A DNA stretch of 64,000 bases from an uncultured Litoreibacter sp. (GTDB lineage Bacteria > Pseudomonadota > Alphaproteobacteria > Rhodobacterales > Rhodobacteraceae): NCBI GenBank assembly GCA_947494645.1, contig CANLVO010000001.1:2232001-2296000 (forward strand), read 5' to 3'. Positions 8,291-17,027 of this stretch are shown in pieces; the stretch's first letter is position 1; each line of letters opens with the position of its first letter. Under the pieces are notes generated by a model. The model saw only the letters and a program-made list of their open reading frames with translations. It did no database searches and was not told where the DNA came from. A program made the translations under genes and the position numbers.

Positions 8291-9919
8291 TTAATCGATG
8301 GTCTCAGCGACCGCGAAGCGCCGAAAAGCGTATTGCAGTGCTACCAATGTCAGAAGTCCAATCAATGTCAGCGTGAGCCAGCTGGCCAATCCGGGCAAGA
8401 CCAATGCAGGTCCCATCGCTCTAAACGTAAAAAGCCCAATGAAGCCTGATGCCGTCAGAGCCGCGACAATGAAAATTGTTTTCGCGATAAACTCGACAAT
8501 TGAGCGACCAAGAAATTCAAAATCTGCCCGTCCCATCGCAACGAGCTTTGTTGGGAACAGAAGATGTACCGTGTTCTCGACGGCATAGATAAGAAACGTC
8601 AACGGAAGCGCAAAAGCTGCCAAGACGAATGCGGCCTGCGCCGTCACTCTCTCTTCAACGACAAGGGCGCTTGCAATGATTGTCAGTGCTATGACATAGG
8701 CTAGCAGCACCTGAAACACGAGCTGGCCTGCGCAAACGCGCCATGGTGCGATGGGTAGTGTCTTGTAAATTTCCATCCGGCTCAGGTCACCGCGGAAGTC
8801 GCAGATCAGGTTACGCGGTATGATGAACGCGATAAAGATATAGATAATCATCAATGTCTGCGCTTCCGTGACCGGCGCACCAAGCGCCGAAGAAACAGGT
8901 GGAATAGAGGCGGCGAGACCACCGAATATGAGGATTAATTTGAAGGAATTCCGCACTGCGTTGAGGGCCTGCCGCCAGGCAATTGGGCCTAGACCGCCGG
9001 CACTTGGCGCCCGACGGATCGAATTCACCTCCGTCCGTTGTGTCGCCCAGAATGACCCACCCTGTTTGATGCGCTCCCATCTGTTGCTGAGCCGCGCGTT
9101 TTCTGCGAGAGAGCGGTCGATTGTACGCGCATCGAGCACGATAACGGCGCGCAACAGCCCCGCATTGATAGCGGCCGCGGCAAGACCCCATAGGGCCAAT
9201 TGTGACATCGAAGGCGCGACGTAGAGTTCGGCGAAGATGATGTAGGGGATCAAGACTACAGACCCGATCCATGAGTATCGAAACTCGGACAAAAGGTCGA
9301 CAAGGCCCCGGTCGGGCGAGACCCAGGCGTAAAGAACGGTTGCCGCACCAATTGCGCAAAGCAACACAGTCGCAGGCCATCGTATCCTCGCGAATTTACT
9401 GCCGTCGACCGCATGCCCAACCATACTGATGACGGCGCTGTTCAACTGAACGAACACAAGCGTCAAAACCGAGGCGATAAAGACAGACAGGGCCGATCCT
9501 GCTTGAGGCGGCGCAATGAGCGTGATGAATACGCTCGTAAAGGCGACGCCGGCGAGATAGGCGCCGAACTTATAGAGGATCAAATCCCGCCGGCGGAACG
9601 GCCCTGTAAAAAGAAAATTGATCTCGTTCGGCGAAAAGTGAAACGTAGGACCGGTCGTCATCAATACGGTGAGAAGCGAAAGCCCAAGCATGGTGAGCGG
9701 CATAAAGGTGATGATTTGCTCGCTCACTGCTTGCCGGTCCAGACCGGCTGATCCGAACAAGCTCGCGTCCGGGGACCCATTTGACGCGATCAGGAACCAA
9801 ATAATCCCCGCGAACGCGAGAGAGAAAAGCAGGCCGCGCAGGCTTGCCAACTGGAGCAGGCGCTGGCGCAGACCGCCACGCAGCCGCAATATGAGCAGTT
9901 GGCGAAGTGCGGTGTCCAT
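8291..9919 (-). CDS. ABC exporter membrane protein (ABC-2-like)
   Basis: 542 residues with roughly 10-12 hydrophobic segments in two groups (about 25-200 and 320-540), no ATPase motifs, and a connecting hydrophilic part at about 260-310. This organisation resembles large putative ABC exporter permeases seen with a single ATPase gene. The partner ATPase lies immediately upstream (3-bp gap) on the same strand, so the two form an exporter of unknown substrate. The pair sits between a gene-poor stretch and a recombinase remnant next to a tRNA, and its base composition is less GC-rich than neighbouring genes, which suggests acquisition by transfer. Confidence 0.7.
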   Translation of the reverse strand: MDTALRQLLILRLRGGLRQRLLQLASLRGLLFSLAFAGIIWFLIASNGSPDASLFGSAGLDRQAVSEQIITFMPLTMLGLSLLTVLMTTGPTFHFSPNEINFLFTGPFRRRDLILYKFGAYLAGVAFTSVFITLIAPPQAGSALSVFIASVLTLVFVQLNSAVISMVGHAVDGSKFARIRWPATVLLCAIGAATVLYAWVSPDRGLVDLLSEFRYSWIGSVVLIPYIIFAELYVAPSMSQLALWGLAAAAINAGLLRAVIVLDARTIDRSLAENARLSNRWERIKQGGSFWATQRTEVNSIRRAPSAGGLGPIAWRQALNAVRNSFKLILIFGGLAASIPPVSSALGAPVTEAQTLMIIYIFIAFIIPRNLICDFRGDLSRMEIYKTLPIAPWRVCAGQLVFQVLLAYVIALTIIASALVVEERVTAQAAFVLAAFALPLTFLIYAVENTVHLLFPTKLVAMGRADFEFLGRSIVEFIAKTIFIVAALTASGFIGLFTFRAMGPALVLPGLASWLTLTLIGLLTLVALQYAFRRFAVAETID

Positions 9920-9922
9920 CTC

Positions 9923-10675
9923 TTAGATCGCCGGCGTCTCTGAGGTCTGGTCTGACCCTTGCGTGATTGAGAAATACACCTCTTCAAGGGCGGAGGTGCT
10001 GTCCGTATGGCCGACCTCGCGCAGCAGGTCTTCCATTGTGCCAAATCGGCGGCACTCACCAAGGTTCAGTACCATGATATGGGTACATAAGTTCTCGAAC
10101 AGGCTCAAAAGATGCGAGCTGATAATGATGGCGGCACCGGCGCGCGCGCGATCGCGGATTGCTTGTTGAATCCCTCGGATCCCTTGGGGGTCTAGGCCAG
10201 TCAGGGGTTCGTCGAACAGGATAACTTTTGGGTCGTGCAGAAAGGCGCAAGCAATCGCCACCTTTTGCCGCATACCACGCGACAAGTCGTGGACAAGCGT
10301 GTTGCGCTTATGTGTAAGCTCGAAAGACGCGAGGAGCGCGTCTGCATCCCTTTCGAAGTCCGCAAGCCTGTAAGCGGCCGCCGTAAAAGCCAAGTGTTCC
10401 CAAACCGTCATGGTGTCAAAGAGCCGCGGATCGTCAGGAATATAGCCAAGGTTCGCTTTGGCTGCGATGGGTGCCTGCACGATGTCATGGCCAGCAACCA
10501 AGAGGCTACCTGAACTGGGCGGGATAATCCCGCACAAAGTCCGCAAGGTCGTTGTTTTGCCCGCTCCATTGGGGCCAAGCAGTCCAAGGATTTGGCCTGG
10601 TTCGACCGAGAAGCTGAGGTCTTTGACAGCCGTGAAGCCTTTGTACTGCTTGCTGAAGTTTGTGACTGTGATCAT
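9923..10675 (-). CDS. ABC transporter ATP-binding protein
   Basis: About 250 residues with all ABC ATPase motifs: Walker A GPNGAGKTT, Q-loop region (LGYIPDDP), signature LSRGMRQK in place of LSGGQ, Walker B VILFDEPLTGLDP and switch His in SSHLL. The family is the CcmA/drug- or antibiotic-exporter type (COG1131). The signature SRGMRQ is frequent in exporters of this class. It is probably co-transcribed with the permease 3 bp downstream. I prefer the ATG giving MITVTNFSKQ because it matches the usual N-terminus; a GTG at 10693 in the same frame is an alternative. Substrate unknown. Confidence 0.88.
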   Translation of the reverse strand: MITVTNFSKQYKGFTAVKDLSFSVEPGQILGLLGPNGAGKTTTLRTLCGIIPPSSGSLLVAGHDIVQAPIAAKANLGYIPDDPRLFDTMTVWEHLAFTAAAYRLADFERDADALLASFELTHKRNTLVHDLSRGMRQKVAIACAFLHDPKVILFDEPLTGLDPQGIRGIQQAIRDRARAGAAIIISSHLLSLFENLCTHIMVLNLGECRRFGTMEDLLREVGHTDSTSALEEVYFSITQGSDQTSETPAI

Positions 10676-10787
10676 CGGGTCGTTGCTCAACACATTCCGG
10701 TTTTCTGACAGCTGAGCGGTCCGGCTATGCTCTCCAAAAACCTCTCAATTCATCGATGATTTGCACTGATTCATGGCAAATCTAAGT

Positions 10788-11150
10788 TCAGAACCGTTCC
10801 TTCAGACGACTTCTGTGTCCAGAACACACCGCCCGTTCGACATCGCCTTGGTTTTGCAACTGAAGCTCCAGCTTGTCTAACGTGTCGGTTTCGCTTTCAT
10901 GGTACCCCACCTTTTCAATGATCTCATGCACGCTGCTCATTGGTATCGTCTGGTAGTAGCGCTGGGTGTTGTCCTCTCCCTAATGCGCCATATTCTGTGA
11001 CCATGCCTTGGTCTGCTGCGGTGTTTTGCAAAGCTCTGGGCCAAGCCGGCCGATGCAGTGCTTTGCCGAATGTGGTGAGAACTGCTTTTCGACGAGGTGA
11101 GAGGCCAGTTTGAACGCTGACGAGATCGCTAGCCAAAACGGCCTAACAGG
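10788..11150 (-). pseudogene. Remnant of a tyrosine site-specific recombinase (integrase), C-terminal part
   Basis: A minus-strand frame runs from 11150 to a TGA at 10790-10788 with an internal TAG at 10982-10980. It translates to FSPHSAKHCIGRLGPELCKT, then PQQTKAWSQNMAH, stop, then GEDNTQRYYQTIPMSSVHEI. This matches the end of phage-type tyrosine recombinases: an SPHSxRHT-like box with the catalytic HxxR damaged to HSAK, the alpha-helical block, the AWSQNxGH box and the RYY segment carrying the catalytic Tyr. The N-terminal half is absent and no start is visible. It lies 30 bp from the 3' end of tRNA-Ser in the same orientation, the classical place for an island integrase. Identification is by pattern only. 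Confidence 0.65.
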
Positions 11151-11179
11151 CTAATCAAAAACAAGAAATAGCAGCTTTG

Positions 11180-11269
11180 TGGCGGAGACGAAGGGATTCG
11201 AACCCTCGAGACCCTTCCGGGCCTACTCCCTTAGCAGGGGAGCGCCTTCGACCACTCGGCCACGTCTCC
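11180..11269 (-). tRNA. tRNA-Ser (anticodon GCU)
   Basis: Reading the minus strand gives a 90-nt class II tRNA. The acceptor stem pairs GGAGACG with CGTCTCC, the D arm contains GTGGCCGAGTGG, the anticodon loop is CTGCTAA (anticodon GCU, for AGC/AGU serine codons), there is a long variable arm, the T loop is GGTTCGAATCC, and an encoded CCA ends the gene. Only this tRNA is seen in the window. A recombinase remnant lies just past its 3' end. Confidence 0.95.
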
Positions 11270-11333
11270 GTTGGTGGGTTTAGCGGGGGGGCCTTGTGGG
11301 GGCAAGGTAAAAACGCGAGGGGGCCATATTTGA

Positions 11334-11390
11334 GAGTTTTGTACAAAATGGGGTCAAATTTTCAGGGCCAAAACCCATTTTGTACAAAGT
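11334..11390. repeat. Dispersed repeat with TTTTGTACAAAA palindromes, copy A
   Basis: About 57 bp containing two TTTTGTACAAAA-type palindromes about 41 bp apart, separated by ATGGGGT...GGCCAAAACCCA, so the whole unit is also an inverted repeat (tttgtacaaaatgggg against ccattttgtacaaa with spacers). A second copy with the same order and spacing lies at 57773-57832. Neither is in a gene. It could be a mobile miniature element, a double operator or a transcript hairpin. Confidence 0.7.
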
Positions 11391-11470
11391 TAAAGCTCTG
11401 ATTTGTTAAGGGGTTGGTAACTTTTCAAGACGGCCCTAGGCTGAGCGTCATTGCTGTTAACGGGTCGTTT

Positions 11471-12073
11471 ATGTTTGAGAAGATTTTACACGGTGGAAAT
11501 TTCGCGGCCTGCTTTGGAGCCATCGCGACCACGGCCGCTGATCTGGGGATCTGTGGCGGAACAGCGACCGGGATCAGCGCGCTACTTTCGGCACATGCGG
11601 TGTTCAAGAAAGATGCCAGCCTGAAGCCTTTGGCGCTGCAGATGGGTGGCGCGTTTGAGACGGCGCTCAAGGCCTCTCCCCTGCCCGGGGATACCAAGAA
11701 GCTAATCCCGCAACTGATGACGAAATATCCGGTCTCGGAAGAAGATATCGCAAAGGGCATTCTTGAGCCCGCGCCGGTTGCCGCAATCGTTCGGGCGCGA
11801 ATTGAAGACGCACGCGAAACGGAAGACCCGGCGCTGACCGGGGAGGCGCTCGTGAAATCCTATGAAGCTATCCTGACACAGATGCTGACCCCTGTTCTGG
11901 CCGCGCCTGCCGGAATGGATCCGATGCACTGGGCGATCCAACGTCAGCTCTTGGCGCAAACCGCGATCACCGGAGCGACCAAACGGATGTTCGAGGAAGG
12001 GGTGACCGAGAAGGCAATCATCGGGTTGGCACAGAAGATTTCGGCAGAGACAGATAATGTGGGCCAAGCTTAG
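11471..12073 (+). CDS. N-terminal half of a TPR protein, ended by an in-frame amber codon
   Basis: 200 residues from ATG 11471, beginning MFEKILHGGNFAACFGAIAT. This N-terminal block (ILHGGNFAACFGAIATTAADL, then GGTATGISALLSA) is what I recall at the start of long tetratricopeptide proteins of Rhodobacterales. The frame stops at TAG 12071-12073 but continues unbroken in the same frame through codons TELQNAMEMAV into the TPR half that starts at 12092. So the gene appears to be a single ancestral gene interrupted by one nonsense codon, or two cistrons translated separately. Function unknown; such proteins are thought to be scaffolds. Confidence 0.6.
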   Translation: MFEKILHGGNFAACFGAIATTAADLGICGGTATGISALLSAHAVFKKDASLKPLALQMGGAFETALKASPLPGDTKKLIPQLMTKYPVSEEDIAKGILEPAPVAAIVRARIEDARETEDPALTGEALVKSYEAILTQMLTPVLAAPAGMDPMHWAIQRQLLAQTAITGATKRMFEEGVTEKAIIGLAQKISAETDNVGQA

Positions 12074-12091
12074 ACCGAGCTACAGAACGCC

Positions 12092-13411
12092 ATGGAGATG
12101 GCGGTGCGGGTGCAGGCGGATGGGCGGGTGAGCTCCAACCACGGGGATTTTGTGGATGAGGTCCTCAAACGGGTCGCGGAACTTTCGGCGGAGGGGGAGT
12201 ATGGGTCTGCGGGGGATGCGATTGACGCGGCGTTGAGCCGGGAGGAGGAGGAGTCGCTGGCGCGGAGAGTAAAGCTGCTGGAGCGCGGGGTGGAGGTGGC
12301 TCTGCTCGATCGGGATACGAAGCGGGCAGCGGAGCTGTTGGTGCGGAAGGCGGATATGGAGGCTGGTGGGGTGGCGGGTTTTGAGAATCTGCGGGCGGTG
12401 CGCCACGTTTATTTCGAGGGTGGCCGCGACAAAGGGATCAACCTTGATCTGGAGCTTGCGATTGATGTGGCGGAATTGGTCAAGGCGCGGGCGGATGGTT
12501 GGAGTGAAGTTGGCACCGCTCTGAATGAGCTCGGGATTGCGCTCGGAACACTCGGAGAGCGGGAGAGTGGCACAACACGGTTGGAGGAGGCGGTTGAAGC
12601 CTTTGAGGCCGCGCTGGAGGAGTGGACAAGAGACAAGGTGCCGCTTCAATGGGCTGGGACGCAGAACAATCTTGGCAATGCGCTCCTAATCCTCGGGGGA
12701 CGGGAGAGTGGCACAACACGGTTGGAGGAGGCGGTCAAAGCCTTTAAGGCCGCGCTGGAGGAGTGGACCAGAGACAAGGTGCCGCTTGATTGGGCCATGA
12801 CGCAGAACAATCTTGGCTACGCGCTCCGAATCCTCGGGGAACGGGAGAGTGGCACAACACGGTTGGAGGAGGCGGTTGAAGCCTGTGAGGCCGCGCTGGA
12901 GGAGTGGACAAGAGACAAGGTGCCGCTCGACTGGGCCACAACGCAGAACAATCTTGGCGCGGCACTCCAAACCCTTGGGGAGCGGGAGAGTGGCACGGCG
13001 CGGTTGGAGGAAGCAGTTGAAGCCTATGAGGCCGCGCTGGAGGAGTGGACCAGAGACAAGGTGCCGCTCGACTGGGCCATGACGCAGAACAATCTTGGCG
13101 CGGCACTCCTGGCCCTTGGGGCGCGGGAGAGTGGTGCGGCGCGGTTGGAGGAGGCGGCGCAGGCCTATGAAGCCGCGCTGGAGGAACGGAGTAGAGACAA
13201 GGTTCCGTTTGACTGGGCCGTAACCCAGGACAGTTTGTCTGGTTTGGAGTTGGCTTATTTTGACAAGACAAAGAAGTCCGCGCATTTGGATCGGGCTGAC
13301 GCTTACGCCAAAGCGGCGCGAGATGTCTACGCAGAGGGCGGCGCGGACCACTATGTGGAAAGGATCGATGGGCGGATCGCCGCGATTAAGTCACGTCGTG
13401 AGGGGATTTAG
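12092..13411 (+). CDS. Tetratricopeptide repeat protein (C-terminal half of the split gene)
   Basis: 439 residues if translated from ATG 12092. The first 150 residues are a charged helical linker. Five near-identical 47-residue modules then follow (LGERESGTTRLEEAVEAFEA, then ALEEWTRDKVPLDWAMTQNN), encoded by exact 141-bp units beginning at 12551, 12692, 12833, 12974 and 13115, the last diverging. The pattern is that of the long-period TPR family. It is in the same frame as the upstream 200-residue piece, from which only the TAG at 12071 separates it. The high DNA identity between units points to recent expansion or gene conversion. No catalytic motif seen. Confidence 0.75.
   Translation: MEMAVRVQADGRVSSNHGDFVDEVLKRVAELSAEGEYGSAGDAIDAALSREEEESLARRVKLLERGVEVALLDRDTKRAAELLVRKADMEAGGVAGFENLRAVRHVYFEGGRDKGINLDLELAIDVAELVKARADGWSEVGTALNELGIALGTLGERESGTTRLEEAVEAFEAALEEWTRDKVPLQWAGTQNNLGNALLILGGRESGTTRLEEAVKAFKAALEEWTRDKVPLDWAMTQNNLGYALRILGERESGTTRLEEAVEACEAALEEWTRDKVPLDWATTQNNLGAALQTLGERESGTARLEEAVEAYEAALEEWTRDKVPLDWAMTQNNLGAALLALGARESGAARLEEAAQAYEAALEERSRDKVPFDWAVTQDSLSGLELAYFDKTKKSAHLDRADAYAKAARDVYAEGGADHYVERIDGRIAAIKSRREGI
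12551..13255 (+). repeat. Five tandem 141-bp coding repeats
   Basis: Units start at 12551, 12692, 12833, 12974 and 13115, exactly 141 bp apart, each encoding a 47-residue TPR-like module. The first four are very similar at DNA level; the fifth is divergent at its end (DWAVTQDSLSG). Copy-number change by slippage would keep frame. Confidence 0.9.
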
Positions 13412-13643
13412 TGTTGGTGGGCGGTGGCGGGGTGAACCCCGCCCTACGGGAGCACCCAGTTTTTCGGGGGTGTGGCTGAGCAATGCTGCGCTGCTTGGGA
13501 GGCGCACAAATTTCAACTGTGTGACCGGGCATTGCTGCGCAACGCCCTTGGTCACCCGGCGCAAAAGTCGGTGCTTTTGCGATAGACACCCAGATTTTCG
13601 GGGGTGTGGCTGTACATTTGCTGCGCAAACGTACTTTGCCACT
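13412..13643. repeat. Intergenic cluster of palindromic repeats
   Basis: Contains a GGCGGGG/CCCCGCC hairpin at 13426-13443, a hairpin cgcaaaag/cttttgcg at 13560-13581, and a direct repeat (CACCCAG, then TTTTCGGGGGTGTGGCTG) present near 13457 and again near 13586. No credible gene. Such GC-rich palindromes between genes are common in Rhodobacterales. Confidence 0.65.
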
Positions 13644-13673
13644 CTAGCCAAAAAGTCTTCGCTTTTTGGCTAG
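13644..13673. terminator. Convergent hairpin at the end of ychF
   Basis: Perfect 12-bp inverted repeat ctagccaaaaag / ctttttggctag with loop tcttcg. It includes the ychF stop codon (minus strand) in its arm. T-tracts on both strands sit inside the arms, so it can act as a bidirectional terminator between the TPR gene and ychF. Confidence 0.6.
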
Positions 13674-14767
13674 GTATTAAACAGAAAATGCAGCACATCG
13701 CCGTCTTTGACGGTATAAGCCTTGCCCTCGGCGCGCATTTTGCCGGCTTCTTTGGCGGGTTGCTCGCCGCCTAATTCGACGAAATCATCATAGGCGATGG
13801 TCTCGGCGCGGATGAAGCCTTTCTCGAAATCGCCGTGGATGACGCCGGCGGCTTTGGGGGCGGAGGTGCCTGCGCGTATGGTCCAGGCGCGGGCCTCTTT
13901 GGGGCCGACGGTGAAGTAGGTTTCCAGATGCAGCAGCTCGTAGCCAGCGCGGATGAGGCGGTCGAGGCCGGCTTCCTCCAGACCCATTTCCTCAAGGAAC
14001 ATCTGCGCCTCGTCGGGGTCAAGCTGGGAGATTTCTTCTTCGATCTGGGCGGAGATCACGACGGTGCCTGCGCCCTGCTCTGCGGCCATTTTCTCGACCT
14101 GCGCGGAGAAGTCATTGCCGGTGGCGGCGCTGCCCTCGTCGACATTGCAGACATAGAGGATGGGCTTGGTGGTGAGCAGTTGCAGGCCCTTCCAGGCCTT
14201 GAGGTCATCGGCGTCGATCTCGACCGTGCGGGCGGGTTTGCCGTTTTCCAACGCTTCGCGGGCGGCGTTCAGAAGGCGCTCCTGCTGAACGGCCTCCTTG
14301 TCGCCGCCGCGGACTTTGCGGGTGATATTGACGAGGCGCTTTTCGATGGATTCGAGATCGGCGAGCATCAGCTCCGTCTCGATCGTGTCGGCGTCGGCGA
14401 CGGGGTCGACGCGGCCGTCAACATGGGTGATGTCGCCGTCTTCAAAGCACCGCAGCACATGGGCGATGGCGTCGGTTTCGCGAATATTGGCGAGGAACTG
14501 ATTGCCGAGGCCCTCCCCCTTGGAGGCACCTTTGACGAGGCCAGCGATGTCGACGAAGGTCATGCGGGCGGGGATGATCTGCTTGGAGGCCGCGATTTTG
14601 GCGAGCGTGTCGAGGCGGGCATCGGGGACGGCGACCTCGCCGACATTGGGCTCGATGGTGCAGAAGGGGAAGTTGGCCGCTTGTGCTGCGGCGGTTTTGG
14701 TCAGCGCGTTGAAGAGCGTGGATTTGCCCACGTTCGGCATGCCGACGATGCCCATTTTAAAACCCAT
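13670..14767 (-). CDS. ychF: Redox-regulated ribosome-binding ATPase YchF
   Basis: 365 residues, the normal family length. Features: P-loop GMPNVGKST near residues 8-16, switch [16 protein letters not shown], and NVDE in place of the NKxD of GTPases, which is the change that makes YchF bind ATP rather than GTP. A C-terminal TGS domain follows (residues about 280-363, ending [10 protein letters not shown]). It binds ribosomes and negatively affects oxidative stress responses in other bacteria. Single gene with a hairpin just after the stop. Confidence 0.97.
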   Translation of the reverse strand: MGFKMGIVGMPNVGKSTLFNALTKTAAAQAANFPFCTIEPNVGEVAVPDARLDTLAKIAASKQIIPARMTFVDIAGLVKGASKGEGLGNQFLANIRETDAIAHVLRCFEDGDITHVDGRVDPVADADTIETELMLADLESIEKRLVNITRKVRGGDKEAVQQERLLNAAREALENGKPARTVEIDADDLKAWKGLQLLTTKPILYVCNVDEGSAATGNDFSAQVEKMAAEQGAGTVVISAQIEEEISQLDPDEAQMFLEEMGLEEAGLDRLIRAGYELLHLETYFTVGPKEARAWTIRAGTSAPKAAGVIHGDFEKGFIRAETIAYDDFVELGGEQPAKEAGKMRAEGKAYTVKDGDVLHFLFNT

Positions 14768-14829
14768 GATCCGCTCCTTCGCGCTGTTGCGGGGTTCCTA
14801 CGGCGGCAGGGGTCGGGGCGCAAGCCTGC

Positions 14830-15021
14830 TCAGCCCGCGCGGCGGTCCTGATGGGCCTGAAAGATCAAGATCCATGCCAGCACGATGAACATGGGATGCG
14901 TCAGCCCGCCCGAGAAAAGCAATGCGGGGACCCAGATCACGAAGACCAGGATGGCGAGAAACACCCGGCCCAGGAGCAGGATCGACAGCGGGGGCAGAAA
15001 AAGAGCCAAAACGTAGTTCAT
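14830..15021 (-). CDS. Small Pmp3/YqaE-like membrane protein
   Basis: 63 residues from [11 protein letters not shown]. Two membrane segments (residues about 3-22 and 26-52) with the Pmp3-type opening [14 protein letters not shown] and a short charged tail QAHQDRRAG. The family is associated with membrane potential and salt stress in yeast and plants; bacterial role is not defined. An alternative start nine bases upstream (MSL) is possible; no clear ribosome site is visible for either. It lies between ychF and the divergent trpA. Confidence 0.7.
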   Translation of the reverse strand: MNYVLALFLPPLSILLLGRVFLAILVFVIWVPALLFSGGLTHPMFIVLAWILIFQAHQDRRAG

Positions 15022-15103
15022 GAGGGACATATAGGAGCGATTGCGCGATTGAACATCCCCGCGCCTTGCGGCAAAACTGCGCGGGAGATTTTTGGAGACC
15101 GCC

Positions 15104-15895
15104 ATGACCCGCATTGACGACACGTTTGCCCGGCTCAACGCCGCGGGCAAGAAGGCCTTTGTGACCTATGTGATGGCCTCGGACCCCGATTACGACACCT
15201 CGCTGGAGATCGTGAAGGGCCTGCCGGGTGCGGGTGTGGACATCATCGAGCTTGGGCTGCCTTTCACTGACCCTATGGCGGATGGCGCAACCATTCAGCT
15301 GGCGGGGCAGCGCGCGCTGGAAGCGGGGATGACCCTGAAAAAGACGTTGCAGATGGTGCGCGACTTTCGGGCCGGTGATGACACGACCCCGATTGTGATC
15401 ATGGGCTATTACAACCCCATCTACAGCCACGGGGTCGACGCGTTTCTCAGCGAGGCCAAGGAGGCGGGCGTGGACGGGCTGATCATTGTCGACCTGCCGC
15501 CTGAGGAAGACAGCGAGCTGTGCATTCCGGCCCAAGCCGCAGGGCTGAACTTTATTCGGCTGGCGACGCCTACAACGGATGCCAAACGCCTGCCAAAGGT
15601 GCTGCAGAACACCTCGGGCTTTGTCTACTACGTCTCAATCACCGGGATCACAGGCGCGGCAGAGGCCAACGCGGCCGATGTGGCGCCCGAGGTGGCGCGG
15701 ATGAAAGAGAGCACCGACCTGCCGATCATCGTGGGCTTTGGCGTCAAGACGCCCGAAAGCGCGGAGGCTATTGCGGGCGTGGCAGACGGCACCGTGGTGG
15801 GCTCGGCCATTGTCCAAAAGATCGCAGACGGGCAGAGCCCGGCAGAGGTGCTGGCTTTTGTGAAGTCTCTGGCCGACGGGGCGCACCGGGCCTAA
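15104..15895 (+). CDS. trpA: Tryptophan synthase alpha chain
   Basis: 263 residues. Catalyses indole-3-glycerol phosphate to indole plus glyceraldehyde 3-phosphate and passes indole to TrpB. The catalytic Glu lies in [11 protein letters not shown] and the catalytic Asp in DPMADG; the phosphate-binding loop [10 protein letters not shown] and GSAIV are present near the C-terminus. Start ATG 15104 is preceded by TTTGGAGA; an upstream TTG would lie in that ribosome site. No other trp genes are adjacent, so the trp genes are dispersed here. Confidence 0.97.
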   Translation: MTRIDDTFARLNAAGKKAFVTYVMASDPDYDTSLEIVKGLPGAGVDIIELGLPFTDPMADGATIQLAGQRALEAGMTLKKTLQMVRDFRAGDDTTPIVIMGYYNPIYSHGVDAFLSEAKEAGVDGLIIVDLPPEEDSELCIPAQAAGLNFIRLATPTTDAKRLPKVLQNTSGFVYYVSITGITGAAEANAADVAPEVARMKESTDLPIIVGFGVKTPESAEAIAGVADGTVVGSAIVQKIADGQSPAEVLAFVKSLADGAHRA

Positions 15896-16162
15896 GACCG
15901 CCTTTCAAGCCGTGTGGTTGGGTGCGACGCGGAACCGGGTGCATGGCGACCACCTGTTTTGACGTCAAAGCGATGGATGCGGCGGCTAGTTCACTCACTA
16001 TTCCGTTTTGGATACCGCGCTCAGACCGCATCCCCGCCCTGCTTGACGCCGTCTAGCGCGGCCTCGACATGATCACGGGCCGCCCAAAGGACAGCCCGCT
16101 ATCAGTGGTTTATATCGCAGTCCAGGGGTCATGCGCTGTGCACCACCCAACGACCGTTTGGC

Positions 16163-17005
16163 TTAGAACTTGCCGGGATACCCTTCGGGCAGATCACCGG
16201 CAGGCATGTCTGCAATCACATCCCAGTGCTCGACAATGCGGCCATCCTCGAGCCGGAACAGGTCGAAATAGGCCGTTGGTTGATCTCTAAACACACCCTC
16301 TGCGGCGGCAAATACGAAATTGCCTTCGGCCACGACCATGGCAAGATCAGTGTAGTAGAACGCGATGTCATTCTCGGCCAGATAGCCAAGGAATGCGCCC
16401 AGCCCGTCGAGCCCGTCACCGGCTTGGGTGTTGTGCTGCAGGTATTTTTCCGGGTTGATGTAATCCGTGAAATCGACCTCTTCGCCTTTCATCAGGACCC
16501 GGTTGATGAAGTCTTCGACCAGCGCCTTGTTCTCGGCGGTTTTGTCCAGATCGGTGATCTCGGTTTTGCCGTCAATTTGCGTGCGACCGGAAGGATTGGG
16601 GGCATCAGCAACCGGCTGAAGGTTGTCCCAGTGCTCGACGATCTTTCCCTCGTCGTTGAAACGGAACACGTCAAACGCCACCATGGGCGCGGGGCCAAAC
16701 CCTTCCCAGACGTTATGCATCACGACCATGTCGCCTTCGCCGATGATGCGTGCGGTCTCCAGACCGAAACCGGGGCCCTCCTTTGCGTAGGCCACCAGAC
16801 CCCGGAGCGCATCAAGACCAGAGCCTGCGAGCGGATTGTGCTGGATATAGGGCTCGGCGAAATAGGTGTCGATTTTGGACACGTCGAGGCCCACCAGCAC
16901 CTCGTTCATCGCGGCGATTGCCGTCGCCTTGTTTGCAGCCACATCTGCGAAAGCAGCGGTGGCACTGATGGCGACTGCGCCAAGTGTGGTCAGGGTCTTT
17001 TTCAT
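16163..17005 (-). CDS. Secreted protein with two SnoaL/NTF2-like domains
   Basis: 280 residues from ATG 17005, preceded by AGGAGA. The signal peptide is MKKTLTTLGAVAISATAAFA. Two tandem SnoaL-like domains (about 25-150 and 155-280) each contain the pattern YIQHNP / YLQHN...GLDGL and FDVFRF..GKIVEHWD / FDLFRLEDGRIVEHWD. The family forms a cone-shaped pocket used by polyketide cyclases and many proteins of unknown function; no catalytic assignment is possible. The DUF2218 gene lies 22 bp upstream on the same strand and a LysR gene is divergent, so these probably form one regulated unit. Confidence 0.8.
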   Translation of the reverse strand: MKKTLTTLGAVAISATAAFADVAANKATAIAAMNEVLVGLDVSKIDTYFAEPYIQHNPLAGSGLDALRGLVAYAKEGPGFGLETARIIGEGDMVVMHNVWEGFGPAPMVAFDVFRFNDEGKIVEHWDNLQPVADAPNPSGRTQIDGKTEITDLDKTAENKALVEDFINRVLMKGEEVDFTDYINPEKYLQHNTQAGDGLDGLGAFLGYLAENDIAFYYTDLAMVVAEGNFVFAAAEGVFRDQPTAYFDLFRLEDGRIVEHWDVIADMPAGDLPEGYPGKF

Positions 17006-17027
17006 GTCGTCTCTCCTGTTGGTAAGG

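Noticed and set aside
12071-12073. Amber codon as pyrrolysine
   Set aside because: The only MttB-like gene here has no TAG and no pyl genes are visible; a nonsense codon is simpler.
12551-13255. CRISPR-like periodicity
   Set aside because: The 141-bp period is coding, unit sequences are contiguous with no unique spacers, and no cas genes are near.
12686-13351. Minus-strand Pro/Cys-rich frames in the TPR repeats
   Set aside because: These are shadows of the 141-bp TPR repeats and repeat with the same period.
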